From NCBI RefSeq assembly GCF_021117295.1, contig NZ_CP088247.1, positions 310,001 through 374,000 of the forward strand: a stretch of 64,000 nucleotides of DNA. Reading direction: 5' to 3'. The position numbers and the translations under genes are program-made. This document shows positions 19,076 through 28,800 of the stretch, piece by piece (within the stretch, counting starts at the first letter, position 1; every line of letters starts with the position of its first letter). The stretch comes from Methylorubrum sp. B1-46 (GTDB lineage: Bacteria > Pseudomonadota > Alphaproteobacteria > Rhizobiales > Beijerinckiaceae). Under the pieces are notes generated by a model that saw only the letters and a program-made list of their open reading frames with translations, was not told the DNA's origin and made no database searches.

Positions 19076-22000
19076 CACTCAGCAGCGATCAGCCCCAACT
19101 TGCCGTCAGCAAGTTGATCGTAGGCCCGAATGACGAGGTCTCTGGTACGATAGGCCCTGTGGCGCGATAGGTCGTTGTTCTTGAGTACGCGGAACGTTTC
19201 AGAGGGGTGATCGGCACCTTTTGCTTCAGCGGGATCGAGAACATAGATAAGCTCATCTCGGCTTAATCCGTACGCTCGTGCGTACCACGCGTCGAGTCCA
19301 GCCCGCAGGATCGCACGCGCATCATCGTCCCAGGCGAATGGCTCGCCGTCGTATCCGAGATCCTGCGCGAACGGTCTCATAGAGTGGCTGGTATAAGTGA
19401 GTACGAGAACACGCTGTACAATATAATCAATGTCGTCCGGCTGATAAAATGTCGGATCTAGAACAGGAAGCTGCTTGAGGCACCCGACAGTTAGGTGAGT
19501 TCCACCCACTTTCGTCCGCGTGACGAAGTCGAAAACGAGTGAATTAAAATTGGCGTAAAGTGCCGCACAGTGTGCTGCCGGGGCGTCTACGAACAACAGC
19601 GGGCACGTATGGCCAACCGCAGTCCGCGGCATGATGCTGAAAATGGCCGTTCGCTCATCTGTTGCACGAGCGATATCCCGCCACCCCAGCAACCAGCCAC
19701 GCGTCCATTTTTGTTCATTGAGACGTGCCTCAACCTCATCTTCTGGAACCCAGTAACGTGGGATCGGCTCGTAACAAGCGTCAGTTTTCCTACTCGCAGT
19801 TGGTACTTGTTCGCTCACGTCGGCGTACGAGTACCAACGGTGATCATACTGGTGCATCATCTTGGCTTCGTACAACGGGACGTAGCAAGACTGCTGGCTG
19901 CCGTCTTCAGCAGAAGAGCGCCAAGCGTTGCCGTCAGGGCTGTACCCTGCTGCCTCAAGCTGGGCCGGATTGCGGAACCACCGGGAGTCTTCGGCCATAT
20001 GCCACAGCCGAGTGTGAATACGGAAATTCCACGATTTGACGCTTGATCCATCGCATTCGCGCCATAGCACGGGAGTTGATTTATAAATCTTATTCGTTAT
20101 CTCGGCATCCATTTTCGTCCGGAAAACGGGTGCAGTTTTCGTATTCGGATTGATGCGGGCAATGTCGTCAGATGATAATGAAAAGAGACGTTCTGAACTG
20201 GACAGCTGCTCCGTTCTGGTAAGAAAAAAGGCGTATCTTGTGATATCGATATGACCTGCAACGCCTAAGATACTAAACTTGTAGCGGCTATCTACGGCCG
20301 GGAATATGCCCTCCTTATTTTCGAAATCTAATAGCACAGCCAACTTTCGATTGTCCGTTAGATAATTGAAGAAAGAAGACGTTGTAGTCTCGGTGGCAAT
20401 TCCAGTTGGAACAACTATTCCCGCGCGCCCCCTCGCTGACAGAAGCTGAGTAAACAGCTCTGAGAATAATGCGTATGTGTTGACGTCGCCTCGCCCAGTC
20501 AATGGGAAGCGACCCTGCCTTGTTTCAGCCAAACGCATGAACAGCGAAGCCGCTTCTGATGTCCGTTTGGCAGTCTCATAAGCCTCGTAGATCGCGCGTT
20601 TGCGCGTGTTGGGCGCTGCCTTCTTTGTCTCTTCGATCAACTCTTCCCGAGCCGCAGCGTTCGGCGCGCCTGCAATCTCTGGATCGAGGCTTGCAAAGAA
20701 CTCCTGTTCCTGCAGCTTGATGCGCTCCCATGGCGGGTTACCGATTACCACGTCGAAGCCGCCACGGTCGAACACATCGCCGAAGGTCAGTCCCCAGTGA
20801 AGCACACGTGCAGCCTCTGTGCGCTCCTGGCAGGCACGCAGCATCTCGGCGTTGACGCTTCCCTGATGCAGAGCGTGGATGATATCTGCCGTGCGGGGCA
20901 CCAGTGTCCGTTGGTAGGGGTCGTCGCCCGCTCCCTTCCGGGTCAGGAAGGCTCCAAGGTAGAGATCCGCGGCTTGCTTCTTCGCGATGAGGCCGGGGTC
21001 GTTCATGGCCTTGATCCAGAGTTCCTGGCGCTCCTTGATCTGGCCGGGCGTGTCCTCGGCCATCGCCTTGAAGGTGCTGATCAGTTCGGCCGTATGCTCT
21101 TCGAGCAGCTTCCAGCCTTTCTGGTCGAAGAGGTTCAGCGCGCCGGTGCGATCGTCGCGTTCGGCGAGAACAAACCGACGGCAGGCATCCCGATCATCAC
21201 CGGTCAAGGGCTTGTAGGCCTCCTCAGGAATGCCGGCATCAAGAACCGCGTCGAGCTTCTCGCCGTAGCCGAACGTGCCGAGGAGCGCGTCACCGCAGAC
21301 GATGTTGCCGTCGAGGAAGCCGAGCGGTTTGCCGGGCTCGATGGACTCGATCCAGAGCGCGACCTTGGTCAGGTCGACGGCCATAGGGTTTCGATCGACA
21401 CCATGGATGCACTGACGCACGACATCGCGCACGGCGTCTCGGTACTGCTCGGCCGAGGCGACGCCATCGTTCCGGGCTCGCGCGACCCGGGCGGCCAATC
21501 GGCGCGCTGCGGCGAGCAGGAAGTGCCCGGACCCGCAGGCCGGATCGATCACGCGTAGTCCGAGCAGAGCGCGAACCGGATCGGCGGCACCGGCGACAGC
21601 CTGGTCCATGACTGGGTCGATGGTGGTGTCGAGAAGGACCTGAACCAAGCTGTCAGGGGTGTAATAGCTGCCGGTCGTCTTGCGCGCGTTCCCCCGCGTC
21701 TCCAAGCCCTCGGCGAAGAGCATCTCTCGCCCGTCCGCCGTGATACGCGGCGTGAGTTCGAGCAGGCTCTCGTAGACGGAGCCGAGCTCCTCGGTCTGCA
21801 TGTCGCGCCAGTTAACCGGCATGACGCCGTCGTCGGTCTTCAGCCAGGCGAGGCGGTAGATGGCTTTGAGCAGGTCGCGGTTGCTCAAGGCGTTCTGTTC
21901 GAGGTCGTCCATGTGCTGCGACACGAACAGGCCGGCGAGTGGCGGAAGCCCGAGTTCCTCCTGACCCTCAGTAAGCGCCTCGAAGACGATTTTCAGGGCT

Positions 22001-23070
22001 TCCCAACGGTCGCTGTAGGCGTCGTACCCGCTGCGTCGGATCGATGCCTGACGCAGGGCACCGACGCTGTAGCCTTGAGCGTAGCGTTGGCGCTTGATCG
22101 CTGCCGTCTGCCTCGGATGCAAGAGATCGCGATCCTCGGCGACGAACAGGAAAATTAGGCGGTAGACGAGGTGTAGGCACTGCTCGAAGTAGGCCTGGGC
22201 TGGGATCACGCCGCTCCCGACGAATTTGCGCAAATCCCCATTGGCTGGGTGGCTCAGGAAGCCGGTCCCGAGGGCGAGGAGCGCTTCCTCGACACCATCG
22301 CGCAGGCGATCACGGGCGACCTCGCCCTCTTTCAGTCCGGCGAGCCGCCAACGCTCCAAGGTGCAATCCGTGATCGCATCGGTCGGCTTGCCGAAGCGGG
22401 TCTCGTGCAGGAGCAGCCAGAGCACGGCGAAGTCGACCCGGCCTTCGTTCGTGAAGATCGCGTCGAGATCGGCCTCGATGTAGGCGGGACGGGTTAGGCT
22501 GGGGTTGTCGCGCAGCAGGCGCAGACGCGTGCCGCAACAGGCGATCCCCCAGAGGGCGGCGTCTTCGGCGTTGAGCCAGTCTTGCACTACGCTGGCCGCG
22601 GACCCACGCCGCCCTGCCGCCGTCAGGCTCGCGCACACGCGGTCGATGCCGTCAGATGGCGGGACCACCACCACCGGCACGCGTCCACTGAGGCCCTCGA
22701 ATGTCACCGGGTAGATGTCACCATCGCGATCATGCCGCCCGACCGGGACGAGGTCTCGGAAGCCCAGGACGTCGCGCAGAAGGGCTTCCGTGAAACGTTG
22801 CGTGGCGGCGAGCGACGGCTCCGGATGGGCTGTGAGGTCCTCGTAGTGCGCCTGAGCGATCCGGTATGCGCGCGCGATCTCGTCGCGCAGGATCAGCCCG
22901 CGGGCGACGCCGTAATCGGCGGGGGTCTGCTCGTCGGCCTCGATGCGGGCAATCTGCGTCAGCATCGCCGGTGCGATCAGACCACCCTCCAGGGTGATCG
23001 CGTCGAAGACGATCGCCGGGGTGCGCTTCGCGCGACGAGTCCGCGCCGCGGGTCTCGGCTGGCGAGCCAT
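19075..23070 (-). CDS. Large N6-adenine DNA methyltransferase, DrmMI/Eco57I-like
   Basis: 1331 residues from the ATG at 23070 (a GTG at 23073 overlaps the upstream stop as well). Motif I DPACGSGHFLL is near residue 508 and motif IV NPPW near residue 775, the order of gamma-class N6-adenine methylases. A ~450-residue N-terminal helical region precedes the catalytic domain and a long C-terminal region (~800-1230) should recognise the DNA target. Length and layout match DISARM DrmMI and type IIG-style methylases, but no PD-(D/E)XK nuclease motif is apparent at the N-terminus. It presumably methylates host DNA as the self mark. The DNA encoding the target-recognition region (~19,390-20,650) is visibly more AT-rich than the rest of the gene. 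Confidence 0.9.
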   Translation of the reverse strand: MARQPRPAARTRRAKRTPAIVFDAITLEGGLIAPAMLTQIARIEADEQTPADYGVARGLILRDEIARAYRIAQAHYEDLTAHPEPSLAATQRFTEALLRDVLGFRDLVPVGRHDRDGDIYPVTFEGLSGRVPVVVVPPSDGIDRVCASLTAAGRRGSAASVVQDWLNAEDAALWGIACCGTRLRLLRDNPSLTRPAYIEADLDAIFTNEGRVDFAVLWLLLHETRFGKPTDAITDCTLERWRLAGLKEGEVARDRLRDGVEEALLALGTGFLSHPANGDLRKFVGSGVIPAQAYFEQCLHLVYRLIFLFVAEDRDLLHPRQTAAIKRQRYAQGYSVGALRQASIRRSGYDAYSDRWEALKIVFEALTEGQEELGLPPLAGLFVSQHMDDLEQNALSNRDLLKAIYRLAWLKTDDGVMPVNWRDMQTEELGSVYESLLELTPRITADGREMLFAEGLETRGNARKTTGSYYTPDSLVQVLLDTTIDPVMDQAVAGAADPVRALLGLRVIDPACGSGHFLLAAARRLAARVARARNDGVASAEQYRDAVRDVVRQCIHGVDRNPMAVDLTKVALWIESIEPGKPLGFLDGNIVCGDALLGTFGYGEKLDAVLDAGIPEEAYKPLTGDDRDACRRFVLAERDDRTGALNLFDQKGWKLLEEHTAELISTFKAMAEDTPGQIKERQELWIKAMNDPGLIAKKQAADLYLGAFLTRKGAGDDPYQRTLVPRTADIIHALHQGSVNAEMLRACQERTEAARVLHWGLTFGDVFDRGGFDVVIGNPPWERIKLQEQEFFASLDPEIAGAPNAAAREELIEETKKAAPNTRKRAIYEAYETAKRTSEAASLFMRLAETRQGRFPLTGRGDVNTYALFSELFTQLLSARGRAGIVVPTGIATETTTSSFFNYLTDNRKLAVLLDFENKEGIFPAVDSRYKFSILGVAGHIDITRYAFFLTRTEQLSSSERLFSLSSDDIARINPNTKTAPVFRTKMDAEITNKIYKSTPVLWRECDGSSVKSWNFRIHTRLWHMAEDSRWFRNPAQLEAAGYSPDGNAWRSSAEDGSQQSCYVPLYEAKMMHQYDHRWYSYADVSEQVPTASRKTDACYEPIPRYWVPEDEVEARLNEQKWTRGWLLGWRDIARATDERTAIFSIMPRTAVGHTCPLLFVDAPAAHCAALYANFNSLVFDFVTRTKVGGTHLTVGCLKQLPVLDPTFYQPDDIDYIVQRVLVLTYTSHSMRPFAQDLGYDGEPFAWDDDARAILRAGLDAWYARAYGLSRDELIYVLDPAEAKGADHPSETFRVLKNNDLSRHRAYRTRDLVIRAYDQLADGKLGLIAAE

Positions 23071-25829
23071 CACAGATCTCCGGGCGTGAGGACGTAGAGG
23101 CCGACGATGTCGGCAGGCAGGATTGGCTCGACCGTGACCCGGGGCGTGCCCTGGGCTGCGGCACGGACGCGGCGGTGGTCAGCCTCAAGCGCTTCGCCCC
23201 GCTGCATGGCGTAGGCGTCGATCGCGGGCATGGACATGCTCAAGATGCGCTCGCGCCCCCGCTCGATCAGGCGGTGGCGTGCGGTCTCGGCGAGATCGCC
23301 ACTGGCGGGTGCCTCGAGCAACTGCTGTGCGGCCTCGCCGTCCGCGATGGCCGTCGCGCTCGCACCCGCGAAGGCCAGGGTGACGGCTTCCTCTGCGAGC
23401 AGCATTCGATCCGATCGTCCGTGTACGGTGAGCTTATGGCGCAGACGGACCAGCACGACCGTCGTCATGACCTCGACGGCGCTGGTGCTCCACACACCGG
23501 TTCGGGCGAGTTCGAAGCCGGTATTGCTTTTGAGGTCGAGCGCGGTCTCCAGCAGACTCTCGGCCAAGGTCGCGGCGATCGGATGCGCCCGGCCGACGGT
23601 GACGGCACCGGCTGGTGCTTTGGCCTCGAAGCTGATCCGCACTTCGCCCCTGACGCCACTGGCGTCCAGACGCTCGGTGATCGCCGGCGGCAGCTTGGCG
23701 AGATCGGCGCGGTACGTCGCGCCGCGTGCGGGCTCCAGCGCCGTGTTGAAGTGGTTCATGGCATGGGCGACGAACCGTTCGACCCGATCGGGTCCGCCGA
23801 TGATCGCGCGCCAGCTCTCCCATTCAGGCATCACTTCGGCAGGCTTGAGGGCGTTCTGTGCGTAGCGCGCGCGGGAGCGCTTCTCGCCCTCCTCGGCATC
23901 GCGCCACGATGCTGAGAGGGCATCGGCTTCCTTGGCGAACAGATCGAACTGTCTCTGCGCACCAGGTCGCCCGCGGTGCTCCAACATCGCGTTCAGAAGC
24001 GCCCCGGAGATCACCTGACGATCCTCGGGCAGGGCGATGATGACGCCGAGATCTTTCCGGATCCGCTCGGCCTTCCTCAGGATCACGCTGAGGACCGCGC
24101 TGTCGATCAGGCTATCCGATCCGAAAAGCAGCATCGACTTCACCAGGGGCGCTGGTTGGCCGAAGCGATCGACACGCCCTTCGCGTTGCTGATGCCGTGT
24201 CGGGTTCCACGACAGGTCGTAGTGGACGACGGCGTCGAACAGCATCTGCAGGTTGATGCCTTCGGACAAACAGTCCGTCGCGACCAAGAGGCGTTGCGGC
24301 TCCTCGGCCATGCCTTCGACCCGGTCGCGGCGATCGTCCGGTACGAGCAGACCAGTGACGCTCTCAACGGCGAGGCCCGGGAAGGTCTTGCGGAGCGCAG
24401 CAGCAACATACTCGGCCGTGGCGATGTACCGGCAGAACACGACCGGGTTCGCGCCAGCGGCGATCAGGGGCTTGAGCTCCTTGATCATCATCGCGAGCTT
24501 GGGATCTGGCTTTTCGACCAGAGCCTCCGCCTGCCGGATCAGCTTGGCGAGCGCCGGATCGGTCCCGAGGTAGGCGCTCGGCTCGGCGTCGACGGCCTCG
24601 GTATCCTCATCCTCCTCGTCGAGGACCTGCATCGACAGGCGCTCCGGATCACCATCCTGGCGGTTGCGTAGCGCGTTGAGGGCGGCCGCCGGCGATGACC
24701 CGACGCAGCGAAGCAGCGCCAACGTCGACCAGAGCGTGAGCCGCTGCCGGTGCGTGCCGTCGCCCGCGTCCTCGATGCGGTCGAGGCAGTAGTCGAGAAC
24801 GGCGTCGTGAAACGCTCCATGTTCTGAGCCGAGCGAGTACGGGCGATCGAGCTTTTCGTGTTTCGGGAAGATCTGATCGGCTTCCCACTTCTGCTCGAGA
24901 ATATCCTTCCGGCGGCGCTGCACGAAATGGCGCGCGAGGGCGATACGGCCGGCATTGGTGTCGAGGCCTTCCATTGCGAAGCTCTCATCGAGCAGCTTCA
25001 GCAACCGGTCGAAGGCCTCCTCGTCACCGCTGTGCGGGGTCGCGGTTAGAAGCAGCATATGTCGCGCCGCGTCCTTGGCGAGACGCTGCAACAGGCGATA
25101 GCGACGCTGGCGGCTGCCGTGGGTACCCACGCAGGCGTGAGCCTCGTCGACGACGACGCAGGGCGGACACGAGGCCGCGAAGCTCTCACGGCGCTTCTCG
25201 GCCTTGATGTAGTCCAGGCTGACGACCGTGAAGGGGTGGACCTCGAACAGGCTCTGAGTTCCGACGACCTTCCGCTCCAGGCGCGGCGCGGACGCGGATG
25301 TGACGGCGACAGCCTCAATGTCGAACTTGGCGCGTAGTTCGCCGACCCACTGCTCGACAAGGTGAGGCGGGCACAAGACGCAGAAGCGCTCGATCTCACC
25401 GCGATCGAGGAGTTCGCGGAGAATGAGGCCGGCCTCGATGGTCTTGCCGATGCCGACGTCGTCGGCGATGAGCAAGCGTACTACGGACAGGCGCATCGCC
25501 ATCAGCAGCGGCACGAGTTGATACGCGCGCGGCTCGAAGCTGACGCGCGCTGACGAGCGGAATGGGCCCGCGCCACGACGCAGGGACAGGCGGAGCGCCT
25601 CTGCCAGAAGGCGGGCACTTTCCTGCGTGCCCCGCACGTCGACCTCGGGCGGCACGAAGTGGGCAGCCTCGACCGGCACCCGCTCCAGAGCCGGCAGGAT
25701 CGTCAGCGCGTCGGCCTCAGTGCCGGAGAGCGGGCGTAAGCGGAGTGCAGCCGGATCGTCGTGGGGCAGCGTGACCCATTCCCGGCCGCGCGCACGTACG
25801 AGGTCGCCGGGGGAGAACTGGACGGTCAT
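23070..25829 (-). CDS. SNF2-family helicase, DrmD-like
   Basis: I start this gene at the ATG at 25829, which overlaps the upstream stop as ATGA, rather than at an in-frame start at 25907 whose extra 26 residues look non-coding. The 919-residue protein has SNF2 helicase motifs: motif I ADDVGIGKTIEAGL (~123-136), DEAH in VVVDEAHACVG, LLLTATPHSGDEE, and C-terminal motifs SEGINLQ and HQQREGRVDRFGQ. SNF2 enzymes translocate on double-stranded DNA. In class 1 DISARM, DrmD is the SNF2-like protein encoded beside DrmMI, as here. It overlaps the methylase gene by 1-4 bp. Confidence 0.9.
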   Translation of the reverse strand: MTVQFSPGDLVRARGREWVTLPHDDPAALRLRPLSGTEADALTILPALERVPVEAAHFVPPEVDVRGTQESARLLAEALRLSLRRGAGPFRSSARVSFEPRAYQLVPLLMAMRLSVVRLLIADDVGIGKTIEAGLILRELLDRGEIERFCVLCPPHLVEQWVGELRAKFDIEAVAVTSASAPRLERKVVGTQSLFEVHPFTVVSLDYIKAEKRRESFAASCPPCVVVDEAHACVGTHGSRQRRYRLLQRLAKDAARHMLLLTATPHSGDEEAFDRLLKLLDESFAMEGLDTNAGRIALARHFVQRRRKDILEQKWEADQIFPKHEKLDRPYSLGSEHGAFHDAVLDYCLDRIEDAGDGTHRQRLTLWSTLALLRCVGSSPAAALNALRNRQDGDPERLSMQVLDEEDEDTEAVDAEPSAYLGTDPALAKLIRQAEALVEKPDPKLAMMIKELKPLIAAGANPVVFCRYIATAEYVAAALRKTFPGLAVESVTGLLVPDDRRDRVEGMAEEPQRLLVATDCLSEGINLQMLFDAVVHYDLSWNPTRHQQREGRVDRFGQPAPLVKSMLLFGSDSLIDSAVLSVILRKAERIRKDLGVIIALPEDRQVISGALLNAMLEHRGRPGAQRQFDLFAKEADALSASWRDAEEGEKRSRARYAQNALKPAEVMPEWESWRAIIGGPDRVERFVAHAMNHFNTALEPARGATYRADLAKLPPAITERLDASGVRGEVRISFEAKAPAGAVTVGRAHPIAATLAESLLETALDLKSNTGFELARTGVWSTSAVEVMTTVVLVRLRHKLTVHGRSDRMLLAEEAVTLAFAGASATAIADGEAAQQLLEAPASGDLAETARHRLIERGRERILSMSMPAIDAYAMQRGEALEADHRRVRAAAQGTPRVTVEPILPADIVGLYVLTPGDL

Positions 25830-28800
25830 GCCGCGACCTTGAACAGCGACGAGAGGGTGGAAGGCGGGTCTTGCTCGGGGGCTCCGGTGAGCACCACGAG
25901 AGTCCAACCGCCGTCTTCGAGTTCATCAACGATGTCCTGCGGCGGCGGCGCATAGGCGATCGCGACGTGGTGGCTGCGCCAAACGTCTAGGATGCCGTCA
26001 GCGTCGAACTTCAACCGCTTGGCGTCGCACGGCGGCAGCCCCCAACGACCGATAGCCTGCGGCCACGTCTCCGTGCTCGCCGCTGCAGGCGCAACGGTGC
26101 ACACCACGGAGGTCGACCGGATCACACCGGCCGCGAGGCGGACGAGGGCCGTGCGAGCGCTCTCGTCCGTTCGATCGATGAGGGCGTGGTCCATCTGGTT
26201 GTAGTACGACAGCAGGCAGCGATAGCAGCCGCGCACGCAGAAGGCGTTGTCAAGATCCTGCAACTTTGAGGCGTCGCGGGTAATCAGCGCGTCCTGGATG
26301 CTCTCCGGCGTGAAGTGCATGACCTCTAGGGCGCGATGCGCGACCTCGGCCAAGCGCTCGGGTTCGCTGACGAGGCGGCGGAGGACACCGGCACCACCCT
26401 CGCTGGACTCGTAGGCGAGGATCGCCTTGCGCTTCCGGCGGTCCGGGACAGCCTCGGTGGCGATCTCGCCTTCCTCGACCTGGAAGACGAGGCTCAAGCC
26501 CCGGGCGATCGCGTATTGAAATGTGGCGAGCGTGGTCTCCTGGGCCTCCGGCCCGAAGAGCTTCAGCAGGGCCGCGTTCTTGTGGTCCTGAACGATGGGT
26601 ACGACGCGCACGGCTCCGGGACGATCGGGCTCTGTCGGATCGGCATCGTCATCGTCCTGCTCGCGGTCAGCCCCGACCCATTGGCCATTCTGCGGATCGA
26701 TCGGGTAGCCAAACCCTGTCTCAGGCTTACGCTTGCGGAGACCGAGGTTGAGCCGACTTATCTGGGCGCGCGGAGCGTAGGTCAGATCCAGGACGGTGCC
26801 GTCGTCGTCCTCGGCGACCGCAGTCAGGACGTCACTCTGGCCGTTTCGCTTGGCCCACGTGAACGTCGTCTGGATCTCGAACCCGCGACCGCGGCGGGCT
26901 TCCTCATTCGCCGTGATGCGCTCGGACGGCACCGTCTCAACGTTCTCGATGCGCAGAACCTTCTGGATGAGTTTTGAACCGTTGCCACCGATCTGTGCGC
27001 CGCAGGCGTGACACAGATTCTGTCCGGCACCCTCGTGGCCCGCGCCGCAGGTGCGGCACACGCGCCAAACCGCGAGGTTGCCCACGGCCAGCATCCCCTG
27101 CGGGTCGCGCACATCTGGTGGGATCTTGGCCCGAACGACCTTGAAGGCGCGGCCCTCGTGGTAGATCAGCGAGCCCGGTCCGAACTCGGCGATCGCCAGG
27201 AAGCGGGCCCGCTGGAGGTAGGCGGCCCGCGGTCCGGTGGAGCCCTGCTCGGGCACGTAGGCGTAGAGCGGCAGCCGCGGGAAATTGTAGCCGGGCAGAT
27301 AGCCCTCGGTCGCGAGATAGCGGTGCGAGGCGAAGTCGGAATTGTCCGACTTGCCGCCGTGCTCCAGCAGCCGAATCTGGCTGTTGGCGATGCGCAAGGC
27401 GCGCTCGGCGGCATCGCGGGCCTGCTTCGTCAGGCCAGGCTTCATGATCTGTCGGCTGGCCTCCTCCATCTGCGCGAAGGCGGCGTTGTAGAGATCGCGC
27501 CAACGTCCGAACGCATTATTGAAGCGCTGCGACGCCGTCTTGGCGACATCGGCCACAAACGGCTTGGAGTTCTTCAGCCAATCGCTGCCGGGGTCGTTTA
27601 GGACGGCCGGCGAAATGGAGGTGCGGATGTTGCCCAGGATCCGCTCGAAGTCGTCCTCGACGCCGACCACGCGATCTGGATTGGCGAGCCGGTCGGTGAT
27701 CTCGGCGCGCACCGTGCGCTTTGGCGTATCGAGGTCGAGGATGTCCGGGATGGCGTCGGGCAATTCCTGCCGCAGCCGACCGTCGATTCCGGCTTTCGCC
27801 AGCCAGATGGCGTTCAGGTGCGCCTCGATCAGGTCGCGATTGGCGAGATCGATGCCAGGCGGTCGCACGGAGCCGGCGACGAGCTGCTCGCGCCTCGCGA
27901 AGTAGTATTGGTCGTGCGGGCTCTGGGCCGCGCAGTAGGTGACGATGAGCGCGGCTTGGCCGGAGCGCCCGGCGCGCCCAGAACGCTGCGCATAGTTCGC
28001 CGGCGTCGGCGGCGCGTTCCGCAGGTAGACGGCGTTCAGCACCGAGATGTCGACGCCGAGCTCCATCGTCGGCGAGCAGAACAGCACCGGCAGGAAGGAG
28101 TCAGCTTCCAACGGATTGGTCTGATCCGCGCGCATCACGTCGAGGTTGCGCTTGCCGGCATCGCCCCAGCGGAACCGCGCCTCGCGCCAGAGCCGCAGAT
28201 CCTTGTCGACCTGCGCCGTATGCTCACGGCTCTCGAAGCCGAGCAGGCTGTCGTCGTCGCTTGTGAGGATGTTCGCGGTCTCGCGGTAGAGGCGCGTGAA
28301 GTAGGTGTTCACGTCCGTCTTGGGAGCGTCGGCGACGAGCCGAATGGCGGAGGGCAGCAGCCGCAGGCCGGTAATCCCGTATCCTGAGACCTCCCGGACC
28401 CAGTTCTGCGCCTTGGCGATCCGGACGACGCTCTCCAAAAGTTCGTTGTACTCGTGGACCGTGAGGCGTCGACCACCCCAGAGGTGGCCGTGCCGTAGCT
28501 TCTTGCCGACGCGGCTGTTGGGCCCGGCCGTGATCAGGCGGCTGTCTGGCCCGCGTCCACTCGGCTGAGCCTTGCCGCCCGCCCCCTCCGGGACGATCAG
28601 CAGCCCGGCGTTGGAGACTGCCTCCTGCTCCGAGATGGCCCAAGGCGCGCGCAGGTTGTCGCGCGAGGACCGGCCCAGGCTCTCGGTCGTCGCCTTCTTT
28701 AGGAAGTCGCTCTCGACCGCGAGTTCCCCGCGCATGACCTCGAACAGGGCGTTGAAGACCCGCCGCCGCTCATCTGGCTTGAGGCCGCGTAGCAGCGAAG

